Shown here: one piece after another, positions 38,244-47,096 of the stretch
How the letters are laid out: every line of letters begins with the position of its first letter
Position numbering within the stretch: position 1 is the first letter of the stretch
DNA from: Mycobacterium sp. Aquia_216
GTDB lineage: Bacteria > Actinomycetota > Actinomycetes > Mycobacteriales > Mycobacteriaceae
Assembly (NCBI RefSeq): GCF_026723865.1
Contig: NZ_CP113529.1
Coordinates: 2,604,001-2,668,000 of the forward strand
Length of the DNA: 64,000 nt
Direction of reading: 5' to 3'
The notes under the pieces: generated by a model
Told to the model about the DNA's origin: nothing
Database searches by the model: none
What the model saw: only the letters and a program-made list of their open reading frames with translations
Position numbers and translations under genes: made by a program

Positions 38244-39107
38244 GTGCCCAGGATCCACGGCATCATCGCCTACCCGGTCACTCCGTTCGACGACGGCATC
38301 GACACCAGCCGGCTGGCCGCGCTGGTCGACCGGCTCGTTGCGTCCCGGGTGCACGCGATCGCGCCGTTGGGCAGCACCGGTGAGTTGGCCTATCTCGAGG
38401 AGCCCGAGTTCGACGCCGTGGTGGACACCACGATCGCCACCGTGGCCGCCCGGGTGCCCATCGTCGTCGGCGTGTCAGATGTGACTACTGCCAAGACCAT
38501 TCGGCGTGCCAGGTATGCGCAACAGGCCGGTGCTGACGCGGTGATGATCCTGCCGGTGTCCTACTGGAAGCTGTCCGAGCGGGAGATCGTCGCGCACTAC
38601 CGCAGCATCGGCGACGCGATCGACATCCCGATCATGGCGTACAACAACCCGGCCACCAGCGGCGTGGACATGCGCCCCGAACTGCTGGTCGAGATGTTCG
38701 AGACCATCGACAACGTGACGATGGTCAAGGAATCCACCGGCGACCTGACCCGCATGCAGCGCATCACCGAACTGTCCGGGGGCCAACTGCCGTTCTACAA
38801 CGGCAGCAATCCACTGGTGCTCGACGCGCTGAAGGCGGGTGCCTCCGGATGGTGCACGGCCGCGCCGAATCTGCGGCCCCAGCCCTGCATCGACCTGTAC
38901 GAGGCGGTCCGCGCGGGCGACCTGGAGAAGGCGCAGCTGCTCTACGACGACCTCAAGCCCTTACTGGAGTTCATCGTCGCGGGCGGCCTGGCGACCACCG
39001 TGAAGGCGGGCCTCGACCTGCTCGGTTTCCCGATCGGTGACCCGCGGGCGCCGCTGCTGCCGCTCGACGAGCAGGGCCGGGCGCAGCTGCGGGGGTTGCT
39101 GACTTAG
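38244..39107 (+). CDS. DapA/NanA-family Schiff-base lyase or synthase
   Basis: A 287-residue TIM-barrel protein of the dihydrodipicolinate synthase/N-acetylneuraminate lyase family. Key features: GSTGELAYL (carboxylate-binding loop), SYWKLSE in the catalytic Tyr area, YNNPATSG and the Schiff-base Lys in MVKESTGD. GTG 38244 has AAGGAG at 38234-38239, overlapping the aldolase stop. True DapA is normally encoded with dapB elsewhere, so this is probably a catabolic member acting on a sugar acid or 2-oxo acid with the aldolase; substrate unknown. Its stop overlaps the convergent peptidase stop by 3 bases. Confidence 0.88.
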   Translation: MPRIHGIIAYPVTPFDDGIDTSRLAALVDRLVASRVHAIAPLGSTGELAYLEEPEFDAVVDTTIATVAARVPIVVGVSDVTTAKTIRRARYAQQAGADAVMILPVSYWKLSEREIVAHYRSIGDAIDIPIMAYNNPATSGVDMRPELLVEMFETIDNVTMVKESTGDLTRMQRITELSGGQLPFYNGSNPLVLDALKAGASGWCTAAPNLRPQPCIDLYEAVRAGDLEKAQLLYDDLKPLLEFIVAGGLATTVKAGLDLLGFPIGDPRAPLLPLDEQGRAQLRGLLT

Positions 39108-39982
39108 AGGTCGGTTGCGGCGAACGTGTCGCACTGTTTGGGTTCGCCGCTCTGATAACCGACGGTGAACCACTTTTGGCGTTGCGCGGCGGATCCGTGT
39201 GTCCACGACTCGGGGTTGACGCGTCCGGTCGTCTCCTTCTGGATCCGGTCATCGCCGACCGACGCGGCGGCCGAGAGCGCGTCCTGAATATCCTTGTCGC
39301 TCAACGGCTGTAGGAACGGCACGCCGGTGCTCTCCTGTTTCACCGTCGACGCGTAGTGCGCCCAGATGCCGGCGTAGCAGTCGGCCTGCAGCTCCGTTCG
39401 CACCCCGTTGCCGCCGGCGCCCTGCGCGCCCTGCTGCGACCGGCCCAGGATCCCCTGCAATTGCTGGACGTGATGGCCGTACTCGTGGGCGACCACGTAT
39501 TCCTGCGCGAAAGGCCCACCGCTGGAACCGAATTTATCGACCAGCTCCTGGAAGAAGTCGGTATCGAAATACGCGGTCTGGTCCACCGGGCAGTAGAACG
39601 GCCCCACCGCGGTGGTGGCCGGTCCGCAGCCGGTGTTGACCGAACCGGTGAACAGGCGCAGATGCGGGCGCGTGTAGTTGCGCATCAACTGATGCCACAC
39701 CGCGTCGACCGAGTTGCCGGTGGCAACCACCCGGCACTGCACGTATTTGTTGGCATCCGCGCCGGTTCTGCACACGTTCAGGTCGAAGCCGGGCGCCACG
39801 TCCTCGCGGGTGTTCGCCGGCTGCTGGCTGATGACGCTTCCGGGATCGACGCCCAGAAACAGTGCCACCACCACGATCAACAGCCCGCCGATGCCGCCAC
39901 CGAGGGCCATCCGGCCGCCGCCCATACCGCCGGACGACGCTGCTGTGCTGGTGTCGATCTGCATACCCTCGTTGAAGGTCAT
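39104..39982 (-). CDS. Membrane-anchored neutral zinc metallopeptidase (YpfJ-like)
   Basis: A 292-residue protein with one N-terminal transmembrane helix (GGIGGLLIVVVALFLGVD) and an extracytoplasmic peptidase domain. The zinc motif HExxH is VVAHEYGHHVQ, and a downstream acidic ligand is likely in RTELQADCYAGIW. FYCPVDQTAYFDTDFF is characteristic of the Zn neutral metallopeptidase family. It corresponds to Rv2575. ATG start at 39982. Substrate unknown. Confidence 0.9.
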   Translation of the reverse strand: MTFNEGMQIDTSTAASSGGMGGGRMALGGGIGGLLIVVVALFLGVDPGSVISQQPANTREDVAPGFDLNVCRTGADANKYVQCRVVATGNSVDAVWHQLMRNYTRPHLRLFTGSVNTGCGPATTAVGPFYCPVDQTAYFDTDFFQELVDKFGSSGGPFAQEYVVAHEYGHHVQQLQGILGRSQQGAQGAGGNGVRTELQADCYAGIWAHYASTVKQESTGVPFLQPLSDKDIQDALSAAASVGDDRIQKETTGRVNPESWTHGSAAQRQKWFTVGYQSGEPKQCDTFAATDL

Positions 39983-40001
39983 GATTCAGCTTTGCACACA
40001 C

Positions 40002-40277
40002 CTAACGCTGTTGCGTAGCAGCGCATCGGGTATCGGTGTAACGGCGCAGGTTGCCCAGCAACCGCCGCAGCCTCAGGTTCAGCAGCGGCCCCACGACGAC
40101 CATCGCCAGCCGTGCCGGGCCGGCGGGTTTCTGAGCCATCGTCCAGGTCGACCGGCAACCGCCCGGGATGGCCTCGGCGCAATGGTCCTCGGCAAAAGCC
40201 GCGACGGCTTGCGTGGAGCATCCGTTGAACCGGAAGGCCATGCGCGTGAACGGTTCCCGGGCCAGGAACTCCTCGTC
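40002..40277 (-). pseudogene. N-terminally truncated SRPBCC-like gene remnant
   Basis: The frame encodes about 92 residues starting near EEFLAREPFTRMAFRFNG and ending YTDTRCAATQQR. This resembles the C-terminal half of the START/polyketide-cyclase-like protein that follows the ketopantoate reductase gene in M. tuberculosis (Rv2574, from memory). The similarity ends about 8 bases after the reductase stop codon, and no start codon precedes it, so the N-terminal half has been deleted. The frame runs on upstream into the reductase gene only as an out-of-frame shadow. Confidence 0.7.
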
Positions 40278-40285
40278 GGCGTGAT

Positions 40286-41173
40286 CTATCCCGGGCCGTC
40301 GCTGGCCGCGGCGAGCAGCGGCACCAGCACATCGCTGATCGGCGTCGCCAGCGTGTGCGCGCGTGCCTTGCGAATGATCACCCCGTTGCGGATGTCCCAT
40401 TCCATCCGCCGGCGCTGCTCCCGATCGGCCAGGATCGAGGTGCCCATGTCTTCTGGAGCCTGACGGAACAGGTCGACCAGTTCGTCGACCACGCTGTCCG
40501 GCAGCCGGGCGCCCTCGGCGCGCGCGACCGCAAGGCATTCCGCCACATACTGACGCGACAACGCGGCGACGTCGTCGCGGCGAAACATCCCGGACCGCCG
40601 CCCGGACAGCGCCATGAATCCGGCCAGCGCATTGGTGAGCAGCTTGCGCCAGCTCGCCGTGATCAGGTCGGGGTCGCAATCCACCCGGCAGCCGGCGCCG
40701 CGCAGCAGATCGGCAACCGCCTCCGCCGCGGGCCCACTCGGCAGCACCAGCGCGGCCTCACCGCGCAGTCGCACCCATCCCGCCGGCTGCGTCTCGGCGG
40801 AATACCAGACGATGCCCGGGATCACGGGCGACGACGGGCACAGCGGTTGCACCTGCTCGACCTGCTCGACGCCGTTCTGCAGCACGGTGACGATGGTGTG
40901 CTCGGCGCACAGGCGGGACAGCCAGCCGGCCGCGTCGTCGTTCTGGGTCGCCTTGACCGCCAGGATCACGATGTCGACGGGGCCGGAGACGTCCGCGGGA
41001 TCGGTGTGCACCGGCCCGGGCACCACGATCGCGTCCTGGCCGTCGGGCCGCAGTTCGATATTGGCGCGGGCGGTGCGACCGCAGACCAGCACGGAATGCC
41101 CGGCTTGGTACAGCAGCGCGGCGACCGTCGTGCCGACAGCGCCCGGACCCACGAGTGCGATGTTTGTGGCGAT
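40286..41173 (-). CDS. Ketopantoate reductase-like protein without canonical start
   Basis: A PanE/ApbA-type NADP-dependent reductase: Rossmann motif IALVGPGAVGTT, LAVKATQND, LQNGVEQ and the catalytic-type Lys in SWRKLLTNALAG. The counterpart Rv2573 starts MATGIALVGPG. Here the same place reads IATNIALVGPG, with ATC at 41171-41173 instead of ATG or GTG. The only in-frame start codon upstream is a GTG at 41248, which lies inside aspS on the other strand, and the next downstream GTG would remove the first beta strand. Either ATC is used poorly or the gene is losing expression. The rest of the frame is intact. Confidence 0.75.
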   Translation of the reverse strand: MATNIALVGPGAVGTTVAALLYQAGHSVLVCGRTARANIELRPDGQDAIVVPGPVHTDPADVSGPVDIVILAVKATQNDDAAGWLSRLCAEHTIVTVLQNGVEQVEQVQPLCPSSPVIPGIVWYSAETQPAGWVRLRGEAALVLPSGPAAEAVADLLRGAGCRVDCDPDLITASWRKLLTNALAGFMALSGRRSGMFRRDDVAALSRQYVAECLAVARAEGARLPDSVVDELVDLFRQAPEDMGTSILADREQRRRMEWDIRNGVIIRKARAHTLATPISDVLVPLLAAASDGPG

Positions 41174-41233
41174 AAAAGCGAAGTTACACCGCCCCTTAGA
41201 CTGATCAGTCGTCCAACGTAAAGGGGAGTATTC

Positions 41234-43003
41234 GTGCTGCGCAGCCACGCCGCTGGTTCGCTACGGGATCGCGACGCCGGCCAGCAGGTGACGCTGGTGG
41301 GGTGGGTGGCTCGCCGCCGCGACCACGGTGGCGTCATCTTCATCGACCTGCGCGACGCGTCCGGCATCGCGCAGGTGGTCTTCCGCGCGGCCGACGTGCT
41401 GGAACAAGCGCACCGGTTGCGCGCCGAATTCTGCGTCGCGGTCCGAGGCCTCGTCGAGATCCGTCCGGAAGGCAACGCGAACGCCGAGATACCCACCGGC
41501 GATGTCGAGCTCAATGTCACGTCACTGACCGTGCTGGGCGAAAGCGCGCCGCTGCCCTTCCAGCTGGACGAGCCCGCGGGGGAGGAGCTGCGGCTGAAGT
41601 ACCGCTACCTCGACCTGCGCCGCGACGGTCCGGCCGCAGCGATTCGGTTGCGCTCCAAGGTGAATGCCGCTGCCCGATCGGTGCTGGCGCGGCATGACTT
41701 CGTCGAGATCGAGACGCCGACGATCACCCGCTCGACGCCGGAGGGTGCGCGCGACTTCCTGGTGCCGGCCCGGCTGCACCCCGGATCGTTCTACGCCCTG
41801 CCGCAGAGCCCGCAGCTGTTCAAGCAGCTGCTGATGGTGGCCGGCATGGAGCGCTACTACCAGATCGCCCGCTGCTATCGCGACGAGGATTTCCGCGCCG
41901 ACCGGCAACCGGAATTCACCCAGCTCGACATGGAGATGAGCTTCATCGACGTCGAGGACATCATCGCGATCTCCGAGGAGATCCTGACCGCGCTGTGGGC
42001 GCTGATCGGCTATCAGGTTCCCACGCCGATCCCGCGCATCAGCTACGCCGACGCCATGCGGCGGTTCGGCTCCGACAAGCCCGACATGCGCTTCGGGCTG
42101 GAGCTCGTCGAGTGCACAGAGTTCTTCTCCGACACCACGTTTCGTGTCTTCCAGGCACCGTATGTCGGCGCGGTGGTGATGCCGGGCGGGGCGTCGCAGC
42201 CGCGGCGCACCCTGGACGGCTGGCAGGAATGGGCCAAACAGCGCGGCCACCGCGGGCTGGCCTACGTGCTGGTCGGCGACGACGGCGAGCTCAGTGGTCC
42301 GGTGGCCAAGAACTTGAGCGACGCCGAACGCGACGGCCTGGCCGCCCACGTCGGGGCAAGTCCCGGCGACTGCATCTTCTTCTCGGCCGGACCGGCGAAG
42401 TCGTCGCGCGCGTTGCTGGGCGCCGCCCGCGGCGAGATCGCCACCCGGCTCAACCTGATCGACCCCGACGCGTGGGCCTTCGTCTGGGTGGTCGACCCGC
42501 CGCTGTTCGAGCCCGCCGAAGACGCGACCGCCGCCGGTGACGTGGCGGTGGGCTCCGGCGCGTGGACCGCGGTGCACCACGCCTTCACCTCGCCGAAGCC
42601 GGAATACGAGGGCGTGGTCGACACCGATCCCGGCACGGTGCTGGCCGATGCCTATGACATCGTCTGCAACGGCAACGAGATCGGCGGCGGCTCGATCCGT
42701 ATCCACCGCCGCGACATCCAGGAACGAGTGTTCGCGGTGATGGGCTTGGACAAGGGCGAGGCCGAGGAGAAGTTCGGATTCCTGTTGGAGGCGTTCACGT
42801 TTGGCGCGCCGCCGCACGGCGGCATCGCGTTCGGCTGGGATCGGATCAACGCGCTGCTGTCCGGCGTGGATTCGATCCGAGAGGTGATCGCCTTCCCGAA
42901 GACGGGCGGCGGTGTCGACCCGCTGACCGACGCGCCGGCGCCGATCACCGCGCAGCAGCGCAAGGAATCCGGAATAGATGCCAAACCCAAACAGGTTGAC
43001 TGA
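41234..43003 (+). CDS. aspS: Aspartyl-tRNA synthetase
   Basis: A 589-residue bacterial-type class II synthetase. The N-terminal OB fold has [20 protein letters not shown]. Motif 2 is [17 protein letters not shown] and motif 3 GGIAFGWDR. The bacterial insertion (GAD) domain lies between. Mycobacteria lack AsnRS, and their AspRS generally also charges tRNA-Asn for amidation by GatCAB. GTG start at 41234 ([11 protein letters not shown]), with AAGGGGAG upstream at 41220-41227. Confidence 0.96.
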   Translation: MLRSHAAGSLRDRDAGQQVTLVGWVARRRDHGGVIFIDLRDASGIAQVVFRAADVLEQAHRLRAEFCVAVRGLVEIRPEGNANAEIPTGDVELNVTSLTVLGESAPLPFQLDEPAGEELRLKYRYLDLRRDGPAAAIRLRSKVNAAARSVLARHDFVEIETPTITRSTPEGARDFLVPARLHPGSFYALPQSPQLFKQLLMVAGMERYYQIARCYRDEDFRADRQPEFTQLDMEMSFIDVEDIIAISEEILTALWALIGYQVPTPIPRISYADAMRRFGSDKPDMRFGLELVECTEFFSDTTFRVFQAPYVGAVVMPGGASQPRRTLDGWQEWAKQRGHRGLAYVLVGDDGELSGPVAKNLSDAERDGLAAHVGASPGDCIFFSAGPAKSSRALLGAARGEIATRLNLIDPDAWAFVWVVDPPLFEPAEDATAAGDVAVGSGAWTAVHHAFTSPKPEYEGVVDTDPGTVLADAYDIVCNGNEIGGGSIRIHRRDIQERVFAVMGLDKGEAEEKFGFLLEAFTFGAPPHGGIAFGWDRINALLSGVDSIREVIAFPKTGGGVDPLTDAPAPITAQQRKESGIDAKPKQVD

Positions 43004-43078
43004 GCATGCGCGACGACGACGATGCAGTGGGGGCAGCTCCCGCTCGCGGGGGACGAAGCGATGAGGAGGAGCGGCGCC

Positions 43079-43516
43079 ATGGCTGAGGCAGACTTCCCGG
43101 ACACCGAAACGATCAACGCGTTCAACAAGAACATCGTCGACGAGTTCCGGGCCAATGGCGGCAAGGTCGGCGGCCCATTCGAAGACGGCGACCTGCTGCT
43201 GCTCACCACGACGGGGGCCAAATCCGGCCAATCCCGGTTGTCGCCGCTGGCCTACTTCCGCATCGACGGCAGGTTGATCATCATCGGCTCGTTCGCGGGT
43301 GCGCCCAAGGATCCGGCCTGGGTGCACAACCTGCGGGCCAACCCGCGGGCGTACATCGAGGTCGGCACCGACGCGTTCGATGTGACGGCCCACGAACTGC
43401 CCCGCGCCGAGCGCGACCAGCTGTTCGACAAAGTGGCCGCGGTGGCGCCGGGCTTCGCCGACTATCAGTCGAAGACCAGCCGGGTCATTCCGCTGTTCGA
43501 GTTGCGGCGCGGCTGA
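43079..43516 (+). CDS. Ddn-like (deazaflavin-dependent) oxidoreductase-family protein
   Basis: A 145-residue split-barrel protein with LLLLTTTGAKSGQSRLSPLAYF, GSFAGAPKDPAWVHNL and NPRAYIEVG, the standard signature of the F420-dependent Ddn-like family. Members reduce quinones, nitroimidazoles or bind fatty acids. ATG 43079 has AGGAGGA 8 bases upstream; ATG 43061 is inside that site. Lies just after aspS. Confidence 0.9.
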   Translation: MAEADFPDTETINAFNKNIVDEFRANGGKVGGPFEDGDLLLLTTTGAKSGQSRLSPLAYFRIDGRLIIIGSFAGAPKDPAWVHNLRANPRAYIEVGTDAFDVTAHELPRAERDQLFDKVAAVAPGFADYQSKTSRVIPLFELRRG

Positions 43517-43563
43517 CCCGTCTCCCATTGCCGCATCCGCGGGCGCTGCGGTAAGCAAGCGAC

Positions 43564-44628
43564 ATGAGCACTTCGCTGCTGACGCGGCCGTTCGCGGGTA
43601 AAGCGGTCGTCGGGGGTCTTAAACGAGTACGCGGCGTGTGGTTCTACCTGGTGCAGACCTCGGTCGCGGCGGGGCTGGCCTGGTACATCGCGCACGACCT
43701 GCTGGTGCACCCGCAACCGTTCTTCGCTCCGATCGCGGCGGCGGTGTCCTTGTCGACCAGCAACGTACTGCGCGGGCAGCGCGCCATCCAGATGATGATC
43801 GGCGTGACCCTGGGTATCGGGACCGGAACGTTGGTGCAGGCGCTGTTCGGGCCCGGGGCCGACTCCATCGCGATCGCGGCGCTGATTGCGCTTCTGGCCG
43901 CGGTTTTCATCGGTCAGGGCTACATCGGCCAGGGGATGATGTTCGCCAACCAGACCGTGGTGTCGTCGATCCTGGTGCTCGCGCTGTACCGCAGCGGTGT
44001 CGGGTGGGAACGCATTTTCGACGCGCTGATCGGTGGGGGCCTGGCCATCGTCTTCGCCGTATTGTTGTTCCCGGCCAATCCGATGCTCGTGCTGCGCAGC
44101 GCGCGCGTCGAGGTGCTGCGAACGCTGCACTCGGTACTGTCCCGCGCCGGCGATCTCGCCTGCGGCCGTGGAGTTCCCGCCCACGACTGGCCGTTGCCGG
44201 CCGTCGACCGGGTGCACGAACAGCTGGGCGGACTCATTCGGGCGCGGACGACAGCGCGTCAGATCGTGCGAATGGCGCCGCGGCGCTGGGGACTTCGTGA
44301 GGCGGTCCGGGCCGCCGACCATCAGGCCGGGTACGTTGCCCTGCTGGCCGGCTCGGTGCTACAGCTGGCCCGCTCCGTAGGGCCCGCGATCGACGGCTGC
44401 TGCGACCGCCTTCCGCAACCCGCGGAGGCGGTGCTGGACGACCTCGCGAAAGCGACGGCACTTGCCGACTCGGATCCGATGGCCGCGACCGTCCATGTCG
44501 ACGCCGCCCGCCGGGACGCGGCGACGCTGCTGTCGAACGCCCGGGACAGAACCGAAGTGGTGCTGGCCGACGTCGTCGTGGCATGCGTCGACGATCTGCA
44601 GCGGGTGATCGACCTGAGGCAAACATGA
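43564..44628 (+). CDS. FUSC/aromatic acid exporter-like membrane protein
   Basis: A 354-residue protein. The N-terminal half has about six hydrophobic helices (FFAPIAAAVSLSTSN, GIGTGTLVQALFGPGAD, IAIAALIALLAAVFIGQGYIG, IVFAVLLFPANP). The C-terminal half is helical and soluble. The arrangement fits the FUSC-like family (YccS, aromatic acid exporters), and the gene is in the place of Rv2571c, an Ala/Val/Leu-rich membrane protein. Function unknown; export of an organic acid is possible. Confidence 0.78.
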   Translation: MSTSLLTRPFAGKAVVGGLKRVRGVWFYLVQTSVAAGLAWYIAHDLLVHPQPFFAPIAAAVSLSTSNVLRGQRAIQMMIGVTLGIGTGTLVQALFGPGADSIAIAALIALLAAVFIGQGYIGQGMMFANQTVVSSILVLALYRSGVGWERIFDALIGGGLAIVFAVLLFPANPMLVLRSARVEVLRTLHSVLSRAGDLACGRGVPAHDWPLPAVDRVHEQLGGLIRARTTARQIVRMAPRRWGLREAVRAADHQAGYVALLAGSVLQLARSVGPAIDGCCDRLPQPAEAVLDDLAKATALADSDPMAATVHVDAARRDAATLLSNARDRTEVVLADVVVACVDDLQRVIDLRQT

Positions 44629-44634
44629 AGAGCC

Positions 44635-45024
44635 CTACAACGAGCCGGTCCGGAACTCCTGAACCAGCTTCTTGGGCGCCTGTGTCAGCCAGGCCTCGGT
44701 GATCAGCTCCTCGAGACCGCGCACGTCGATCTCGGCCAGCTTGACCAGCACCGCGGGATAGCCGTTGAAATGCGGGGTGGTGAAGTACACCCCCGGCTCG
44801 TCGGCGACCAGCGCGAACTTGACGCCCTCGTCGGCCACCCGGACCCCGAGGATGTCGCCCCCGGGCGGTTCCGATCCATTCGCCGACAACGCCTCGCGGT
44901 CCGCCGGGCGCAGCGGGCGTTCCCAAGCCAGCAACTTCTTGCCGACCCGCCAGTCATGCGGTGACTGCTCGGAGGTGAGTGGCAGCTCACCAATGATCCG
45001 GGCGACGTCGTCCCAGGTGGCCAC
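44635..45024 (-). CDS. MmcQ/YjbR-like DNA-binding-fold protein
   Basis: A 129-residue protein of the MmcQ/YjbR (CyaY-like) fold: WRVGKKLLAWERPLRP, FALVADEPGVYFTTPHFNGYPAVLV and LITEAWLTQAPKKLVQEF at the end, typical of the family. GTG start at 45024 (MATWDDVARII) gives the same length as Rv2570. Divergent from the transglutaminase gene. Role unknown. Confidence 0.82.
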   Translation of the reverse strand: MATWDDVARIIGELPLTSEQSPHDWRVGKKLLAWERPLRPADREALSANGSEPPGGDILGVRVADEGVKFALVADEPGVYFTTPHFNGYPAVLVKLAEIDVRGLEELITEAWLTQAPKKLVQEFRTGSL

Positions 45025-45115
45025 CCTTCCGATTGTGCTCCCGCTATGGTGCGCTTGGTGCCGTATCGGCGATCGGTCGCCGAGCACCCACCTGGAGGCG
45101 TCAGGAGGTAATTCG

Positions 45116-46048
45116 TTGTCCCCTGCAGCGGAGGTCCCGGCCACCCGCCGCCATCGCGTCACGCACCGCACCGAATACCGCTACTCGGACGTCGTGACCA
45201 GTTCGTACGGCCGCGGCTTTCTCACCCCGCGGGACTCGCAGCGCCAGCTCTGCGTGGCGCACCGGCTGACGATCGACCCGGTCCCCGCCGACAGCTCCAC
45301 CAGCGTCGACGGCTACGGCAACATCAGCTCCTACTTCCACGTCACCGAGCCGCATCACACCCTGACGGTGACCAGCGACTCGATCGTCGACGTCTATCCG
45401 GCGCCCCCCGAGCGCTACAGCAACGGGCCGGCGATCGAACCCTGGGAGGCGGCCCGGCCGGCCGGGCGCAGGGGAGCACTGGCCACCGAGTACGCCCTGG
45501 ACCTGAATCCGCCGGAGATCACCGATGAGGTCCGCGACTACGCGGCGCCCAGCTTCGTGCCCGGGCGCCCGCTGATCGAGGTGTTGCGCGACCTCGCCTC
45601 GCGGATCTTCCACGACTTCACCTACCGGTCGGGGTCGACAACGATTTCCACCGGGGTCAATGAGGTTCTGGCGGCCCGAGAAGGGGTATGTCAAGACTTT
45701 GCCAGGCTGGCGATCGCCTGCCTGCGCGCCAACGGGTTGGCGGCCAGCTATGTGTCCGGCTATCTGGCCACCGACCCGCCACCCGGAAAGGAACGGATGA
45801 TCGGCATCGACGCGACCCACGCCTGGGCCGCCGTGTGGACTCCGCAAGAGCCCGGCCAATTCGAATGGCTCGGGCTGGATCCCACCAACGACCAAATGGT
45901 CGACCAGCGATACATCATCGTCGGGCGGGGCCGCGACTACGCGGACGTGCCACCGCTGCGCGGCATCATCTACACCGACTCGGAACGCAGCGTGATCGAT
46001 GTCGCCGTCGACGTCGTGCCCTTCGAAGGGGATGAGCTATATGCGTGA
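45116..46048 (+). CDS. Transglutaminase-like protein
   Basis: A 310-residue protein with the bacterial transglutaminase N-terminal beta domain (VTHRTEYRYSDVVTSSYGRG) and the papain-like core. The triad is visible as Cys in REGVCQDFARLA, His in IDATHAWAAVW and Asp in WLGLDPTND. TTG start at 45116 is chosen because AGGAGGT lies 7 bases upstream and the N-terminus then fits the Rv2569c family; no ATG or GTG is available there. Forms an operon with the following metallopeptidase gene, overlapping by 8 bases. May process or crosslink a peptide product of the adjacent ATP-grasp cluster. Confidence 0.88.
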   Translation: MSPAAEVPATRRHRVTHRTEYRYSDVVTSSYGRGFLTPRDSQRQLCVAHRLTIDPVPADSSTSVDGYGNISSYFHVTEPHHTLTVTSDSIVDVYPAPPERYSNGPAIEPWEAARPAGRRGALATEYALDLNPPEITDEVRDYAAPSFVPGRPLIEVLRDLASRIFHDFTYRSGSTTISTGVNEVLAAREGVCQDFARLAIACLRANGLAASYVSGYLATDPPPGKERMIGIDATHAWAAVWTPQEPGQFEWLGLDPTNDQMVDQRYIIVGRGRDYADVPPLRGIIYTDSERSVIDVAVDVVPFEGDELYA

Positions 46049-47096
46049 TTTCAATTGTCCCAACTGCGGGCAACGGCTGGCGTTCGAGAACTCCACTTGC
46101 CTGAACTGCGGTAGCGCGCTGGGGTTTTCGCTCGAGCAGATGGCATTGCTGGTGATCGCCAACAGTGATTCGACCGACCACGCCGGATTCGTTGACGCCA
46201 GCGATTATCAACTTTGCGCCAATCTGCGAGTCGCCGAATGCAATTGGCTGGTACCCGTCAACAACCCCCGGCTGCTCTGCACGTCGTGCGCGCTGACGAC
46301 CGAACGACCCAACGATGCCGACACGTCCGGCCTGGCGGAGTTCGCGTCGGCCGAGGCGGCCAAGCGGCGGCTGATCGTGGAGCTGAACGAGCTGAAATTG
46401 CCGATCATCGGGCGCCAGGAGGATCCTGACTACGGGTTGGCCTTCCGGCTGCTGTCCAGTGTCCGCGAGAAGGTGACAACCGGGCACGAGAACGGGGTCA
46501 TCACACTGGATTTGGCCGAGGGTGACGATGTCCACCGCGAGCAGCTGCGGGTCGAGATGGACGAGCCGTACCGGACCTTGCTCGGGCACTTTCGGCACGA
46601 GATCGGGCATTACTACTTCTACCGCCTGATATCCCCGTCGCAGGAGAACGTCAAGCGCTTCAACGAACTGTTCGGCGATCCCGACGCCGACTATCAGCAG
46701 GCGCTGGATCGGCACTACAGCGAGGGCGCGCCGGCGGGTTGGAAGAAGAACTTCGTGTCGTCCTATGCGACCATGCACCCTGCCGAGGATTGGGCGGAGA
46801 CGTTCGCGCATTACCTGCATATCCGGGACACCCTGGACACGTCGGCCTGGTGCGGTTTCGCGCCGGCGTCGGCAACGTTCGACCGGCCGGCGCTGGGCCC
46901 CAGTGCTTTTCCCAACATCATCGAGATGTGGTTGCCGTTGTCGTGGTCACTGAACATGGTGAACCGGTCGATGGGTCGCGACGACCTGTACCCGTTCGTG
47001 CTGCCGGTCGCGGTGCTGGACAAGATGCAGTTCATCCACACCGTGATCGACGAGGTGGTGTCGGCCGCGCAGGGACCCGCTGCCGTCGCCGGCTAG
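46041..47096 (+). CDS. Zn-ribbon putative metallopeptidase
   Basis: A 351-residue protein. The N-terminus is a zinc ribbon (CPNCGQRL and CLNCGSAL). Further on is the zinc peptidase motif HEIGHYYFYRL with a downstream EDWAETFAHYLHI as likely third ligand. This is the putative zinc-binding metallopeptidase family of Rv2568c. ATG 46041 has GAAGGGG 9 bases upstream; ATG 46032 lies too close to that site. Its stop shares CTAG with the convergent ATP-grasp gene. Probably part of the same peptide-modifying system as its neighbours. Confidence 0.88.
   Translation: MRDFNCPNCGQRLAFENSTCLNCGSALGFSLEQMALLVIANSDSTDHAGFVDASDYQLCANLRVAECNWLVPVNNPRLLCTSCALTTERPNDADTSGLAEFASAEAAKRRLIVELNELKLPIIGRQEDPDYGLAFRLLSSVREKVTTGHENGVITLDLAEGDDVHREQLRVEMDEPYRTLLGHFRHEIGHYYFYRLISPSQENVKRFNELFGDPDADYQQALDRHYSEGAPAGWKKNFVSSYATMHPAEDWAETFAHYLHIRDTLDTSAWCGFAPASATFDRPALGPSAFPNIIEMWLPLSWSLNMVNRSMGRDDLYPFVLPVAVLDKMQFIHTVIDEVVSAAQGPAAVAG

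Noticed and set aside
37450-39107. DapA-family gene as the lysine-pathway dapA
   Set aside because: Context is an XRE-controlled aldolase operon without dapB or other lysine genes, so a catabolic family member is more likely.
43528-43554. Hairpin TTGCCGCA/TGCGGTAA after the Ddn-like gene
   Set aside because: One mismatch, short stem and no further support; too weak to list as a terminator between two genes in the same direction.
41522-43558. 678-codon frame antisense to aspS and the Ddn-like gene
   Set aside because: Antisense shadow; crosses two real genes and has no domain content.
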